This document shows positions 33,872 through 43,126 of a DNA stretch of 64,000 bases, piece after piece. The position numbers were made by a program, and so were the translations under genes. How positions within the stretch are numbered: the first letter of the stretch is position 1; every line of letters starts with the position of its first letter. The notes under the pieces were generated by a model. The model was given only the letters and a program-made list of their open reading frames with translations, was not told the origin of the DNA and did not search any database. Origin of the DNA: Microbacterium arabinogalactanolyticum (GTDB taxonomy: Bacteria; Actinomycetota; Actinomycetes; Actinomycetales; Microbacteriaceae); contig NZ_BRZC01000004.1 of assembly GCF_030268005.1 (NCBI RefSeq), forward strand, positions 434,001-498,000, in the 5' to 3' direction.

Positions 33872-34759
33872 ATGCCACGCGCCGCCGTCCTCCCGCACGC
33901 CCTCGCGGCCTGGTATCGGCAGGAGGCGCGGGATCTTCCCTGGCGGCGGACCGAGTTCGCCGAGCGCTACGGCGCCTGGGGCACGCTGGTCAGCGAGTTC
34001 ATGCTGCAGCAGACCCCGGTGACCCGCGTCATCCCGCATCTTCAGGCCTGGCTGGAGCGGTGGCCGACGCCTGCGGCGATGGCCGCGGCGACGCCCGCCG
34101 AGGTCGTGCACCAGTGGGCGAACCTCGGCTATCCGCGCCGGGCGCTGTGGCTGCATCGTGCGGCGATCGAGGTCGTGGAGCGGCACGGCGGTACGGTGCC
34201 CCGTGACGTGAGTGCTCTGCTGGCGCTGTCGGGCATCGGCGACTACACGGCCAGGGCGGTCGCGGTGTTCTCCTACGGCGACCGGCATCCGGTCGTCGAC
34301 ACCAACACGCGCCGCGTGATCGCGCGCGCCGTCGACGGGCGCGCTCAGCCCGACGCTCCCGCGAAGAGGGACCTGGAGCGCATGGCGCAGCTGCTGCCGG
34401 AGGACGTCGCGGAATCAGCGACCTTCAACGCCGCGATGATGGAGCTCGGCGCGGTGATCTGCACCGCTCGCGCGCCCCGCTGCGACGTCTGCCCGATCGC
34501 GGCCTCCTGCGCCTGGCTGCAGGCGGGTCGGCCCGACACCGGCGACAGACGGCGCCGCCAGGCGAAGTACGAGGGTTCGGACCGGCAGGCGCGCGGGGGC
34601 GTACTGCACGCGCTGCGCCATGCCGAGGGTCATCGGATGCCGGCGGATGCCGTGCTCGCCGACTGGCCGGATGCTGTCCAGCGCGACCGGGCGATCGACT
34701 CCCTGATCGGCGACGGGCTGGTCGAGGCCGTGGACGGGCTGTTGCGTCTGCCCGTGTGA
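33872..34759 (+). CDS. mutY: A/G-specific adenine DNA glycosylase MutY
   Basis: A 295-residue base-excision repair enzyme that removes A opposite 8-oxoguanine. It has the catalytic Glu42 (SEFMLQQTPV), the helix-hairpin-helix ALSGIGDYTARAV, Asp143 in VVDTNTRRV and the iron-sulfur ligands Cys197, Cys204, Cys207 and Cys213 (C-x6-C-x2-C-x5-C). It is short: the C-terminal NUDIX-like 8-oxoG recognition domain of E. coli MutY is absent, as in many actinobacteria. TAGGCT lies exactly 6 nt before the ATG, suggesting a leaderless mRNA. Confidence 0.95.
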   Translation: MPRAAVLPHALAAWYRQEARDLPWRRTEFAERYGAWGTLVSEFMLQQTPVTRVIPHLQAWLERWPTPAAMAAATPAEVVHQWANLGYPRRALWLHRAAIEVVERHGGTVPRDVSALLALSGIGDYTARAVAVFSYGDRHPVVDTNTRRVIARAVDGRAQPDAPAKRDLERMAQLLPEDVAESATFNAAMMELGAVICTARAPRCDVCPIAASCAWLQAGRPDTGDRRRRQAKYEGSDRQARGGVLHALRHAEGHRMPADAVLADWPDAVQRDRAIDSLIGDGLVEAVDGLLRLPV

Positions 34760-34800
34760 GGCGGTCGCCGGTAGAGGCTGCTCAGAGCCGGCAAGTGCCC

Positions 34801-34821
34801 GACGGGCATTCAGCGCCCGTC
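34801..34821. terminator. Weak stem-loop between mutY and rbfA
   Basis: A 7-bp stem GACGGGC/GCCCGTC with a 7-nt loop lies between the convergent mutY and rbfA genes. No T run is present, so the call rests mainly on position. Confidence 0.4.
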
Positions 34822-34831
34822 AGGCCTCGTC

Positions 34832-35254
34832 TCAGTCCTCGTCGTCGTGCACGTACGGATCGGCGTCGCCGGCGTGCGTGGCGCCCGCGGCGAGCTTCGC
34901 CACCTCTTCGTCCCGCTCGCGGGCCTGACGCAGCAGGTCGGCGATGTGCCCGGCCGACTCCGGCAGGGCATCCGGGATGAACTCCAGCGTCGGCACGAGA
35001 CGTACGTTCAGCTGACGGCCGACCTCCTTGCGGAGCATCCCTGTCGCCGAGTTCAGCGCGGCGCCACTGGCGACGCGCTCCTCGTCGCTGCCGAGCACCG
35101 TGTAGAACACGGATGCGTGCTGCAGGTCTCCCGAGACACGCACATCGGTGATGGTCACGAACCCCAGCCGCGGGTCGCGCAGCCCCTTCTCGAGGCGCTC
35201 GGCGAGGATGACGCGGATGCGATCCGCGAGCCGTGCCTGTCGTTCTCCAGCCAT
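34832..35254 (-). CDS. rbfA: 30S ribosome-binding factor RbfA
   Basis: A 140-residue KH-fold assembly factor that helps mature the 5' end of 16S rRNA. RQARLADRIRVILAERLEKGLRDPRLGFVTITDV at the start and the central NSATGMLRKEVGRQLNVRLVPTLEF are typical. The acidic C-terminal tail (DADPYVHDDED) is variable. It follows infB, as usual, but a 20-bp perfect hairpin lies between the two genes (35302-35371), so it may be partly or separately transcribed. Confidence 0.95.
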   Translation of the reverse strand: MAGERQARLADRIRVILAERLEKGLRDPRLGFVTITDVRVSGDLQHASVFYTVLGSDEERVASGAALNSATGMLRKEVGRQLNVRLVPTLEFIPDALPESAGHIADLLRQARERDEEVAKLAAGATHAGDADPYVHDDED

Positions 35255-35301
35255 GTTCCTATTCCTATACCTTCCGAGCGGCTTCCGTGCGGAACCGCGA
35301 A

Positions 35302-35371
35302 GGCGGCTGCCTTCCCTTCACGAGCATTGGGGTAGGGGCCCCACTCTGCGAGTGAAGGGAAGGCAGCCGCC
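35302..35371. terminator. 20-bp perfect inverted repeat between infB and rbfA
   Basis: Arms 35302-35321 and 35352-35371 are perfectly complementary over 20 bp, with a 30-nt G/C-rich loop that can fold further. It starts 19 nt past the infB stop. It could be an infB terminator or attenuator, or an RNA-processing stem inside a longer infB-rbfA transcript. Confidence 0.7.
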
Positions 35372-35389
35372 GGAGCAGCTTTCCAGGAC

Positions 35390-38155
35390 TCAGCCGCGAG
35401 GCTTCTCGACCATTTCGGTGGTCTCGATCTCGTCGCCGATCTGGATGTCGTTGTACTTGCCCAGGCCGATACCGGCCTCGAAGTCGGTGCGGACCTCGGT
35501 GACGTCATCCTTGAAGCGACGCAGCGACTCGATGGCCAGGCCATCGGCGATGACGACGCCGTCGCGGATCACGCGCGCCTTGGCGTTGCGCGTGATCGTT
35601 CCGGAGCGGACGATCACACCGGCGATGTTGCCGAACTTCGAGGAGCGGAACACCTCGCGGATCTCGGCGACACCCGACTGGACCTCTTCGAACTCCGGCT
35701 TGAGCATGCCCTTGAGGGAGTTCTCGATCTCCTCGATGGCCGAGTAGATCACCGAGTAGAAGCGGATGTCCACGCCCTCGCGGTTCGAGGCCTCGCGCGC
35801 CTTGGCGTCCGGACGGACGTTGAAGCCCACGATGATCGCGTTGTCGATCGTCGCCAGGTTCACATCCGACTCCGTGATGGCGCCGACGCCGCGGTGGATG
35901 ATGCGCAGCTGCACCGAGTCGTCGACCTCGATCTTGAGCAGCGACTCCTCCAGCGCCTCGACGGCACCGGACACGTCGCCCTTGATGATGAGGTTGAGCG
36001 TCTCGACCTTGCCCTCTTCGAGAGCACGGGTGAAGTCCTCGAGCGAGATGCGCTTGCGGGCCTTGGCCAGCTGGGCGTTGCGCTCGACGGCCTCGCGCTT
36101 CTCCGCGATCTGACGAGCCATGCGGTCCTCGTCGGTGACGATGAACACGTCACCAGCGCGGGGCACGGAGTTCAGACCCTGCACCTGCACGGGGCGAGAC
36201 GGCGCGGCCTCGGTGACCTGCTCGCCGTTCTCGTCGAGCATGGCGCGGACGCGACCGTACGCGGTGCCGGCGACGATGGCGTCTCCGACGCGCAGCGTTC
36301 CGGACTGGATCAGCACGGTGGCGACCGAACCGCGGCCCTTGTCGAGCTTGGCCTCGATCGCGACACCACGGGCCGCCTTGTTCGGGTTGGCCGTGAGGTC
36401 CAGACCCGCGTCGGCGGTCAGCAGCACGGCGTCGATCAGGTCCTGGATGCCGGTGCCCTGGCGGGCCGACACATCCACGAACATGACATCCCCGCCGTAC
36501 TCCTCGGCGACCAGACCGTACTCGGTGAGCTGCTGGCGCACCTTGGCCGGGTTGGCCTCGGGCTTGTCGACCTTGTTGACCGCGACCACGATCGGCACGT
36601 CGGCCGCCTGGGCGTGGTTCAGCGCCTCCACCGTCTGCGGCATGATGCCGTCGTCGGCGGCGACCACGAGGATCGCGATGTCGGTCACCTGGGCACCACG
36701 GGCACGCATGGCGGTGAACGCCTCGTGACCCGGGGTGTCGATGAAGGTGACAGCGCGCTCGATGCCGTCGTGCTCGGTCCAGATCTGGTACGCACCGATG
36801 TGCTGGGTGATGCCGCCGGCCTCGCCCTCGATGACGTTGCTCTTGCGGATCGCGTCGAGCAGTCGGGTCTTACCGTGGTCGACGTGACCCATGACGGTGA
36901 CCACCGGCGGGCGGATCTCGAGGTCATCCTCGCTCTCCGCCTCCAGCTCGGCCTCGAGGTCGAGACCGAAGCCCTCCAGGAGCTCCTTGTCCTCGTCCTC
37001 CGGCGAGACCATCTGGATCTTGTAGCCGAGCTCGGCACCCAGGACCTCGAAGGTCGCCTCGTCCAGGGACTCGGTGGCCGTGGCCATCTCACCCAGGTTG
37101 AAGAGGATCGTGACGAGCGTTCCCGGCTGGACGGTGTAACCGTTCAGAGCCTCGAGCTTGTCAGCGAAGTCGGCGATGGAGGCACCGCGGCGCAGACGGA
37201 TGATCTCGCCGTTGCCCTTCGAGACGTTGACGCCGCCGACGACCGGCGCCGACCGCATCTCGAATTCCTGCCGCTTCGCCCGACGCGACTTGCGCTGCTT
37301 GCTCTTGCCGCCGCCCTTGCCGAAGGCACCTGCCGTGCCGCCGCCGGGTCCACGACCACGACCGCCGCCGCCACCGGGACGACCGGCGAAGCCGCCGCCC
37401 GCGGGTGCGCCGCCCGGACGCTGGAAGCCAGCGCCGCCGGCACCGCCGGGACGACCGGGACCGCCCGTGCGCTGCTGGAACGGAGCACCGGGACGACCGG
37501 CCTGACCGCCGCGCGCGCCGCCACCGGGACGACCGGGACGCGGAGCGCCGATGCGCGGGGAGCCGGGACGCGGCGCCTGCGGACGCGGGATGTTTCCCGG
37601 CGTCGGGCGCTGGCCCATGCCCTGCGCGGAGGCGAACGGGTTGTTGCCCGGACGCGGACCTGCCGGGCGCGAGCCCATGCCCTGCGCGGACGAGAACGGG
37701 TTGTTGCCGGGGCGGGGCGCGCCCGGCTTGGGTGCGCTGCCGCCCGGCTTCGGCGCATTGCCGCCCGGCTTGGGCGCGCTGCCGCCCGGCTTGGGGGCAT
37801 CCGCAGCAGGCGCGGGCGCCTCCGCCTTCGGAGCCGCGGGTGCGACCTCGGGAGCGGGCGCCTCGGCCTTGGCGGCCGGCTTGGGACCGGGCTTGGGTCC
37901 GGGAACCGGAGCACCGGGCTTGGGTGCACCGGATGCCGGTGCCTTCGCCGTCGCCGGCTTCGCCTCGGGCTTGTCGGCGGCCTTGGCCGACGGGTCCGCC
38001 TCGATGGCAGCGCGAAGCTTGCGAGCCACGGGGGGCTCGATGGTGGAAGAGGGACTCTTCACGAACTCGCCGAGCTCCTTGAGCTTCGCGAGAGCGAACT
38101 TGCTGTCGACGCCGAGTTCAGCGGCGATCTCGTGCACGCGTGGTTTACCAGCCAC
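35390..38155 (-). CDS. infB: Translation initiation factor IF-2
   Basis: A 921-residue GTPase that brings initiator tRNA to the 30S subunit. The N-terminal IF2_N domain ([18 protein letters not shown]) is followed by a long Pro/Ala/Gly-rich linker (about 50-300) with repeated PKPGG and RPGNNPF units, then the G domain with GHVDHGKT at about 421-428, and the beta-barrel and tRNA-binding domains. The GTG at 38155 follows AGGAG. The linker repeats make this region prone to length change between strains. Order nusA-ylxR-infB-rbfA is canonical. Confidence 0.97.
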   Translation of the reverse strand: MAGKPRVHEIAAELGVDSKFALAKLKELGEFVKSPSSTIEPPVARKLRAAIEADPSAKAADKPEAKPATAKAPASGAPKPGAPVPGPKPGPKPAAKAEAPAPEVAPAAPKAEAPAPAADAPKPGGSAPKPGGNAPKPGGSAPKPGAPRPGNNPFSSAQGMGSRPAGPRPGNNPFASAQGMGQRPTPGNIPRPQAPRPGSPRIGAPRPGRPGGGARGGQAGRPGAPFQQRTGGPGRPGGAGGAGFQRPGGAPAGGGFAGRPGGGGGRGRGPGGGTAGAFGKGGGKSKQRKSRRAKRQEFEMRSAPVVGGVNVSKGNGEIIRLRRGASIADFADKLEALNGYTVQPGTLVTILFNLGEMATATESLDEATFEVLGAELGYKIQMVSPEDEDKELLEGFGLDLEAELEAESEDDLEIRPPVVTVMGHVDHGKTRLLDAIRKSNVIEGEAGGITQHIGAYQIWTEHDGIERAVTFIDTPGHEAFTAMRARGAQVTDIAILVVAADDGIMPQTVEALNHAQAADVPIVVAVNKVDKPEANPAKVRQQLTEYGLVAEEYGGDVMFVDVSARQGTGIQDLIDAVLLTADAGLDLTANPNKAARGVAIEAKLDKGRGSVATVLIQSGTLRVGDAIVAGTAYGRVRAMLDENGEQVTEAAPSRPVQVQGLNSVPRAGDVFIVTDEDRMARQIAEKREAVERNAQLAKARKRISLEDFTRALEEGKVETLNLIIKGDVSGAVEALEESLLKIEVDDSVQLRIIHRGVGAITESDVNLATIDNAIIVGFNVRPDAKAREASNREGVDIRFYSVIYSAIEEIENSLKGMLKPEFEEVQSGVAEIREVFRSSKFGNIAGVIVRSGTITRNAKARVIRDGVVIADGLAIESLRRFKDDVTEVRTDFEAGIGLGKYNDIQIGDEIETTEMVEKPRG

Positions 38156-38249
38156 AATTCTCCTGTCAGGGTCGGTCCGCCCTGGCAGGGCAGACCACTA
38201 GTCGCGGACGGGTCTCATTTCGAGCCGTTCACTTTGTTTCCATAGCCGT

Positions 38250-38522
38250 TCAGCCTTTGTTTCGGTGGAAGTACCGTTCGGTGGTCTGCGCATCCGCCGC
38301 TTCGGGGAAACCGATGGACGGAGAGATGCGAAGTGCTCGTGCGAAGGCCCGGCGCCGCAGCGCGGCATCCAGGCACTCGGGTGACGGATGCAGCCACGCG
38401 CCCCTCCCCGGCAGCACGGCTCGCTCGTCGAAGACGAGCTCGTCATTGTGCAGGGCCACCCTGATCAGGGCGGTTCGAGAGGCACGACCGCGGCAGCCGA
38501 CACACGTTCGTACAGGTTCCAT
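38250..38522 (-). CDS. YlxR family RNA-binding protein (DUF448)
   Basis: A 90-residue protein. EPVRTCVGCRGRASRTALIRV and RAVLPGRGAWLHPSPECLDAAL are the signatures of YlxR, a small RNA-binding protein always found between nusA and infB. In Bacillus it has been linked to RNase P and expression control. It sits in the expected place. The last 20 residues are divergent. It has no separate promoter that I can see. Confidence 0.92.
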   Translation of the reverse strand: MEPVRTCVGCRGRASRTALIRVALHNDELVFDERAVLPGRGAWLHPSPECLDAALRRRAFARALRISPSIGFPEAADAQTTERYFHRNKG

Positions 38523-38591
38523 CTTACACCTCGCGACGCGGATCGAAGCCCGGCGCCCGGCGTGTGCGCAGAGTGCGTCGCTCTCCTGCGA

Positions 38592-39581
38592 TCACTCCTC
38601 CGCCATCACGCTGTCGGGCTGGATGTCGATCTTGGCACCGGTCAGCTTGGCGGCCAGGCGGGCGTTCTGCCCCTCCTTGCCGATCGCGAGCGAGAGCTGG
38701 TAGTCCGGGACGAGTGCGCGCACGGCCTTGGTGCCGGCATCGAGCACGAACGCCGAGGTGACCTTGGCGGGCGAGAGCGCATTGGCGACGAAGGTCGCGA
38801 GATCCGGGTGGTGATCGACGATGTCGATCTTCTCACCGGACAGCTCTTCGGTGACGGCCCGCACGCGGCGGCCCATCTCGCCGATGCAGGAGCCCTTGGC
38901 GTTGACCGAGGGGTCGTTGGCCTTGACGGCGATCTTGGTGCGGTGTCCTGCCTCGCGGGCGAGCGAGACGATCTCTACCAGACCGGCCGCGATCTCGGGA
39001 ACCTCGAGGGCGAACAGCTTGCGGACCAGGCCGGGGTGCGTGCGCGACACCGTGATCTGCGGACCCTTGTTCCCCTTGGCGACGCTGGTCACGTACACGC
39101 GCAGGCGGGTGCCGTGGGCGTACTCCTCGCCGGGCACCTGCTCCTCCGGCGGGAGGATCGCCTCGACGGAGCCGAGGTCGACGTGGATCATCCGCGGGTT
39201 GGGGCCCTGCTGGATGATGCCGGCGACGATGTCGCCCTCCTTGCCGCGGAACTCGCCGAGAACGGCGTCATCGGCGATGTCGCGCAGGCGCTGGCCGATG
39301 ACCTGCTTGGCGGCGTAGGCGGCGATGCGGCCGAAGTCCTCGGGAGTCGCCTCCTCCTCGCCGATGACCGCGCCCTCCTCGTCGGTGACGGGCTGCAGCA
39401 CGGCGACGTGGCCGGTGGTGCGGTTCAGTTCGACGCGCACGCCCTCGGGCACGGCGCCGTCAGCGGAGACGTGCTTGCCGTATGCGGTGAGGATGGCCTG
39501 CTCGATGATCGAGACGAGCTCGTCGAAGGGGATCGCCTTCTCCTTCTCGATTCCGCGCAGCAGTCCGAGTTCGATGTCCAT
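38592..39581 (-). CDS. nusA: Transcription termination/antitermination factor NusA
   Basis: A 329-residue RNA polymerase-binding factor. The N-terminal domain (MDIELGLLRGIEKEKAIPFDELV) is followed by the S1 domain (about 125-200) and two KH domains, with KGSCIGEMGRRVRAV and LSLAIGKEGQNARLAAKLTG. The acidic C-terminal repeats of E. coli NusA are absent, as is normal in actinobacteria. The ATG follows GAGGAG. A likely TATTCT -10 element lies upstream, so nusA seems to open its transcription unit; the usual first gene, rimP, is not there. Confidence 0.96.
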   Translation of the reverse strand: MDIELGLLRGIEKEKAIPFDELVSIIEQAILTAYGKHVSADGAVPEGVRVELNRTTGHVAVLQPVTDEEGAVIGEEEATPEDFGRIAAYAAKQVIGQRLRDIADDAVLGEFRGKEGDIVAGIIQQGPNPRMIHVDLGSVEAILPPEEQVPGEEYAHGTRLRVYVTSVAKGNKGPQITVSRTHPGLVRKLFALEVPEIAAGLVEIVSLAREAGHRTKIAVKANDPSVNAKGSCIGEMGRRVRAVTEELSGEKIDIVDHHPDLATFVANALSPAKVTSAFVLDAGTKAVRALVPDYQLSLAIGKEGQNARLAAKLTGAKIDIQPDSVMAEE

Positions 39582-39661
39582 CAGCGGTCTCCTCTATTCA
39601 GCTCTCTCCGCGGACAGACGCTCCGCGGGCATCAGAAAAGAATACCCGAACCTCGAGTCAC

Positions 39662-39801
39662 TCAGATGAGCGCGTCGATGCCGAGCCAGAAGAGCAGCAC
39701 GACGCACCCCAGCAGCGCGAGCTCCACGACCATGAACAGTGCCAGCCACGACCCGATTCGGGACCGTCCAGCAGGCCCGCCAGCAGGTCCCAGATGTCCA
39801 C
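39662..39801 (-). pseudogene. Small membrane protein gene with a one-base frameshift
   Basis: From the start (ATG 39804 or GTG 39801) the frame reads VDIWDLLAGLLDGPESG. The minus-strand frame that ends at 39662 reads SWLALFMVVELALLGCVVLL and on to FWLGIDALI, a clear hydrophobic helix. The two join perfectly if one G is added to the GGG run at 39752-39754, giving a 47-residue protein. TAGCCT lies 6 nt before the GTG. It is either a real frameshift or a homopolymer sequencing error. Confidence 0.6.
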
Positions 39802-39881
39802 CATGGAAGGCTAGCCGGATACGGCGCGCCTGATGTCCGTGCCGGTGCCGCGCGCCCGGAGGTCGCGGCACCGGTATCCGC

Positions 39882-41942
39882 TCAGGCCCGGTGCACCTGC
39901 ACGACGGCAGGCCGCGGCGCCGTCGCGACGTCACCCTGCGCGGTCGAGCCGTAGTCCGGGAACAGGGAGCGCGGCTGGTCGAAGGTGCCGTCCTCCCCCG
40001 GATGCTGCACCGCGACGAACACGAGACCCTCGCGGTCGTGGATCACCGGACCGCAGGTCTCGGCGTCCCGCGGCACGGAGAGGAACTGCTGCACGTGGCC
40101 GCGCTCGGAGCCGGTCAGAGGCACCTTGAACAGCCCGTCGCCGTAGCCGATCGTGCCCGGCGCGCCGTCCGTGGAGATCCACAGATCGCCCTGGGAGTCG
40201 AACGCGACGTTGTCGGGGCAGGAGATCAGAGAGACCAGCTCTTTCGGGAAGCCGGCGAAGTAGGCGTTCTCGAAGGTGTTCGGATCGCCGCACAGCATCA
40301 GGATGCTCCACCCGAATCGGGTTCCCGGCTGTCCGGCCGTCTCGGTGATCTCCACCACGTGTCCGTAGCGGTTGCCGCGAACCGGGTTGGTCTCGTCGAC
40401 CTCGCTACGCCGGGAGTTGTTGGTGAGCGCGACGTACACCTTGCCGGTGACCGGGCTCGGCTCGACGTCCTCGGGGCGATCCATCTTCGTCGCGCCGATC
40501 GCGTCGGCGGCGAGGCGGGTGTAGACGAGCACCTGCTCGGTGGTGAAGCCCGGCACGACGCTCTCGCCGTTCCTGGTGAGCGGAAGCCACTCTCCGGTGC
40601 CGTCGAACGCTCCGTCGGTCGGCAGCGCGCCGGTTCCGGTGATCTCCCCGGCGGGCGAGTCGCCGCGGAACTTGGCGACGAACAGGTCGCCCTCGCTCAG
40701 CAGCTTCAGGTTCTTCTTGCGCGAACCCGAGATGCGGTTCTTCGAGACGAACTTGTAGAGGTAGTCGTTGCGCTCGTCGTCGCCCATGTACGCCACGACA
40801 CGGCCGTCCTCGGCGACACGCACGTTGGCGCCCTCGTGCTTGAAGCGCCCCATGGCGGTGTGCTTCCGCGGCGTGGAGGTGGGGTCCTGCGGGTCGATCT
40901 CGACGATGTAGCCGAACCGGTTCGGCTCGTTCACGTAACCCGCCTGGTGCGCGTCGAAGCGCGGGTCGTAGGCCTCCCAGCCGGTGGACGTGCTCGTCGT
41001 GCTCGAACCGCTGTACCGCTTCTGCTCGGCCGTGTCGGCAGCCCACGCGAAGTAGCCGTTGAAGTTCTCCTCGCCGGAGAGGACGGTGCCCCAGGGAGTG
41101 GTGCCTCCGGAGCAGTTGCCCAGAGTGCCGTGCACCCACCGGCCCTCCGGGTCCGCGACCGTCTTGAGGAGGTCGGACCCGGCCGCGGGGCCGGTGAGCT
41201 CGAACACCGTCTCGACGGTGATGCGGCGGCTCCGGCGGCCGTCGACGACGTACTCCCACGGGTCCCCCACGCGGCGACGACGGATCTCGACGACGGACAT
41301 GCCCTGAGCGGCCTTGTAGATGTCACCGCGACGACGCAGCTCGGCGGCATCGTCGGTGTCGCGGAACATGAGGTTCGGGTTGACGTACTCGTGGTTGTTC
41401 ACGAGCACGCCGGTCTTGCCGCTGGGATCCGCGACGATGTCGAGGTAGTCGCTGTTGTAGCCGAACTGCCCGGCCTGCGCCTCAGGCGTCTGCGCCTCGA
41501 TGTCGAACGCCGGAGTGCTCGAGAAGAGCGGGTCACCCCAGCGGATGATCGGCTTCCAGGTGTAGCCGTCCGGCACGGTGAAGGCGTCCACCTCGGCCGG
41601 GACCGGAGCGATCGCGCCGAATGACAGGCCTGCGCGACCGGGCCGCGCGAAGGAAGCGCCCGGTCCCCCGACGCCTGCCGCGGAGGGCGCGGAGGTCGGT
41701 GCGCCCGTGCCTCGTCCCACGCCCACAGCCACCGCCACCGCGGCCGCAGCACCGAGTCCGAAGAGCGCCCGACGCGAGAAGACGGCCGTCGCGATCGAAC
41801 GGAAGTCCTCGTTCGCGGACGTGTTGCACTCGGGGCCCAGGCACGCGTTCGCGCACTTGAGCTGGCAGGTGACCGCTGAGCGCTTGCCTCGCACGTGATC
41901 GAGCATGGGCAGATTGCGTCGCGTGGGTTCGGCCAGAGTCAT
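39882..41942 (-). CDS. PhoX-family (DUF839) alkaline phosphatase-like protein
   Basis: A 686-residue protein of the PhoX/DUF839 family, whose members are calcium- and iron-dependent phosphatases. It has an N-terminal Cys cluster (CQLKCANACLGPEC) followed by a twin-arginine export signal FSRRALFGLG and a hydrophobic stretch, so it should leave the cell folded. Typical segments are VLVNNHEYVNP, GTLGNCSGGTTPWGTVLSGEE, DRPEDVEPSP and FDSQGDLWISTDG. The ATG at 41942 follows GAGGAGG. No PHO box was found upstream. Enzymatic activity is inferred from the family. Confidence 0.85.
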   Translation of the reverse strand: MTLAEPTRRNLPMLDHVRGKRSAVTCQLKCANACLGPECNTSANEDFRSIATAVFSRRALFGLGAAAAVAVAVGVGRGTGAPTSAPSAAGVGGPGASFARPGRAGLSFGAIAPVPAEVDAFTVPDGYTWKPIIRWGDPLFSSTPAFDIEAQTPEAQAGQFGYNSDYLDIVADPSGKTGVLVNNHEYVNPNLMFRDTDDAAELRRRGDIYKAAQGMSVVEIRRRRVGDPWEYVVDGRRSRRITVETVFELTGPAAGSDLLKTVADPEGRWVHGTLGNCSGGTTPWGTVLSGEENFNGYFAWAADTAEQKRYSGSSTTSTSTGWEAYDPRFDAHQAGYVNEPNRFGYIVEIDPQDPTSTPRKHTAMGRFKHEGANVRVAEDGRVVAYMGDDERNDYLYKFVSKNRISGSRKKNLKLLSEGDLFVAKFRGDSPAGEITGTGALPTDGAFDGTGEWLPLTRNGESVVPGFTTEQVLVYTRLAADAIGATKMDRPEDVEPSPVTGKVYVALTNNSRRSEVDETNPVRGNRYGHVVEITETAGQPGTRFGWSILMLCGDPNTFENAYFAGFPKELVSLISCPDNVAFDSQGDLWISTDGAPGTIGYGDGLFKVPLTGSERGHVQQFLSVPRDAETCGPVIHDREGLVFVAVQHPGEDGTFDQPRSLFPDYGSTAQGDVATAPRPAVVQVHRA

Positions 41943-42029
41943 CGGTCCTCCTCGTCGGATGCGGTGGATGACACGATGCCGGGCGCTGATGACGGACGGA
42001 TGAACGGGGTTTGAACTCGGCGTTGCGCG

Positions 42030-43007
42030 TCAGCCCACCACGTCGCGCAGCCAGGAGAGGATGGCGCCCAGCGCCTCGGGATCCAGGCGCGTGCCCGGCT
42101 CGTTGTACCCGCTCCCGGGAGCGGCTGCCCGCTCCTCCGGCGAGCGCAGATCCTCCTTGAGCACATGGTTGGCGTGCTCGGGGAACGTGAAGGTCACATT
42201 CGGCATCCCGGATGCCGCCGACTGGAGCGGACCGCCGTCGACCTCGGCATCCACCTGAACGTCCCTGCGTCCGATCAGCACCAGAGTGGGGACGGTGACC
42301 GACGCGAGGGCCGCCGTCGCATCCTCGTTCCACAGTTCGCGCGCGAACGGGAGGTTCACCGGGATCTCGAAGCTCGCCAGCACCCCGCGCACCTCCGCCG
42401 GCAGGCGCGGGTCGGCGTCCATCGGCTCTCCGGCGCTGTAACGCGCAACGGCCTGCTCGACGAGCGGGAACAGCTCCTCGCCGTCGGGAAGGGATCCGAT
42501 CTGCGCGCGCAACTGGGTCAGCAGGACCGCTCCGATGCTGCGGCCGGGAGGAGCCGTGAGCACGAGTCCGGCGAAGGGCAGGTCCTGAGCGCTGCTCGCG
42601 TAGTGCAGCACGTGCAGACACCCCTCGCTGTTGCCGAGGCCGACGATGCGTGCGGAATCGATGTTGTGCTGGGCGGCGAGGACGCGGACCGCCGCGACGA
42701 GCTCGTCGAGGTGGGACTGCATGCTCAGCCGGCCGGCGATCTTCGGGATGTTCTCCGTGACATGCGGCCCGGAGGCGCGCTTGTCGTACCGCAGCGAGGC
42801 GATGCCCGCCGCGGCGAGGTACTCGGCCAGCAGCACCGCCGAGCCGTTGTCGCCCGGCAGCAGTGGCGACGTCCAGTCGCGATCCGTGGGTCCGCTGCCC
42901 GCGACCATCACGACTGCGGGATGCGGTCCACCGGCGTCCGGCGTGGTGAATGTGCCGGACATGTCGATGCCGTCGAGCTGCCAGCTGACCTCCGCCGAAT
43001 GCGTCAT
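42030..43007 (-). CDS. Alpha/beta hydrolase (dienelactone hydrolase-like)
   Basis: A 325-residue hydrolase with the nucleophile elbow GLGNSEGCLH (Ser127), an oxyanion-region segment VMVAGSGPTDRDW near residue 34, the acid in LIGRRDVQVD and the histidine in EHANHVLK. It has no signal peptide. It resembles the group once annotated as bacterial peptidase-like acyl hydrolases, but the substrate is unknown. CATCAT lies 6 nt before the ATG. It is divergent from the amine oxidase gene. Confidence 0.82.
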   Translation of the reverse strand: MTHSAEVSWQLDGIDMSGTFTTPDAGGPHPAVVMVAGSGPTDRDWTSPLLPGDNGSAVLLAEYLAAAGIASLRYDKRASGPHVTENIPKIAGRLSMQSHLDELVAAVRVLAAQHNIDSARIVGLGNSEGCLHVLHYASSAQDLPFAGLVLTAPPGRSIGAVLLTQLRAQIGSLPDGEELFPLVEQAVARYSAGEPMDADPRLPAEVRGVLASFEIPVNLPFARELWNEDATAALASVTVPTLVLIGRRDVQVDAEVDGGPLQSAASGMPNVTFTFPEHANHVLKEDLRSPEERAAAPGSGYNEPGTRLDPEALGAILSWLRDVVG

Positions 43008-43126
43008 GTGCTCATGATGGCACTCCCGCGATCACCCCCGGGAGTCCCCTTCGGCGCTCGGCATGGTCACGACGGCGAGCACCGGCCATGCCCACTTGCT
43101 GGGTCGTGACACCCCATACTGAGGGC

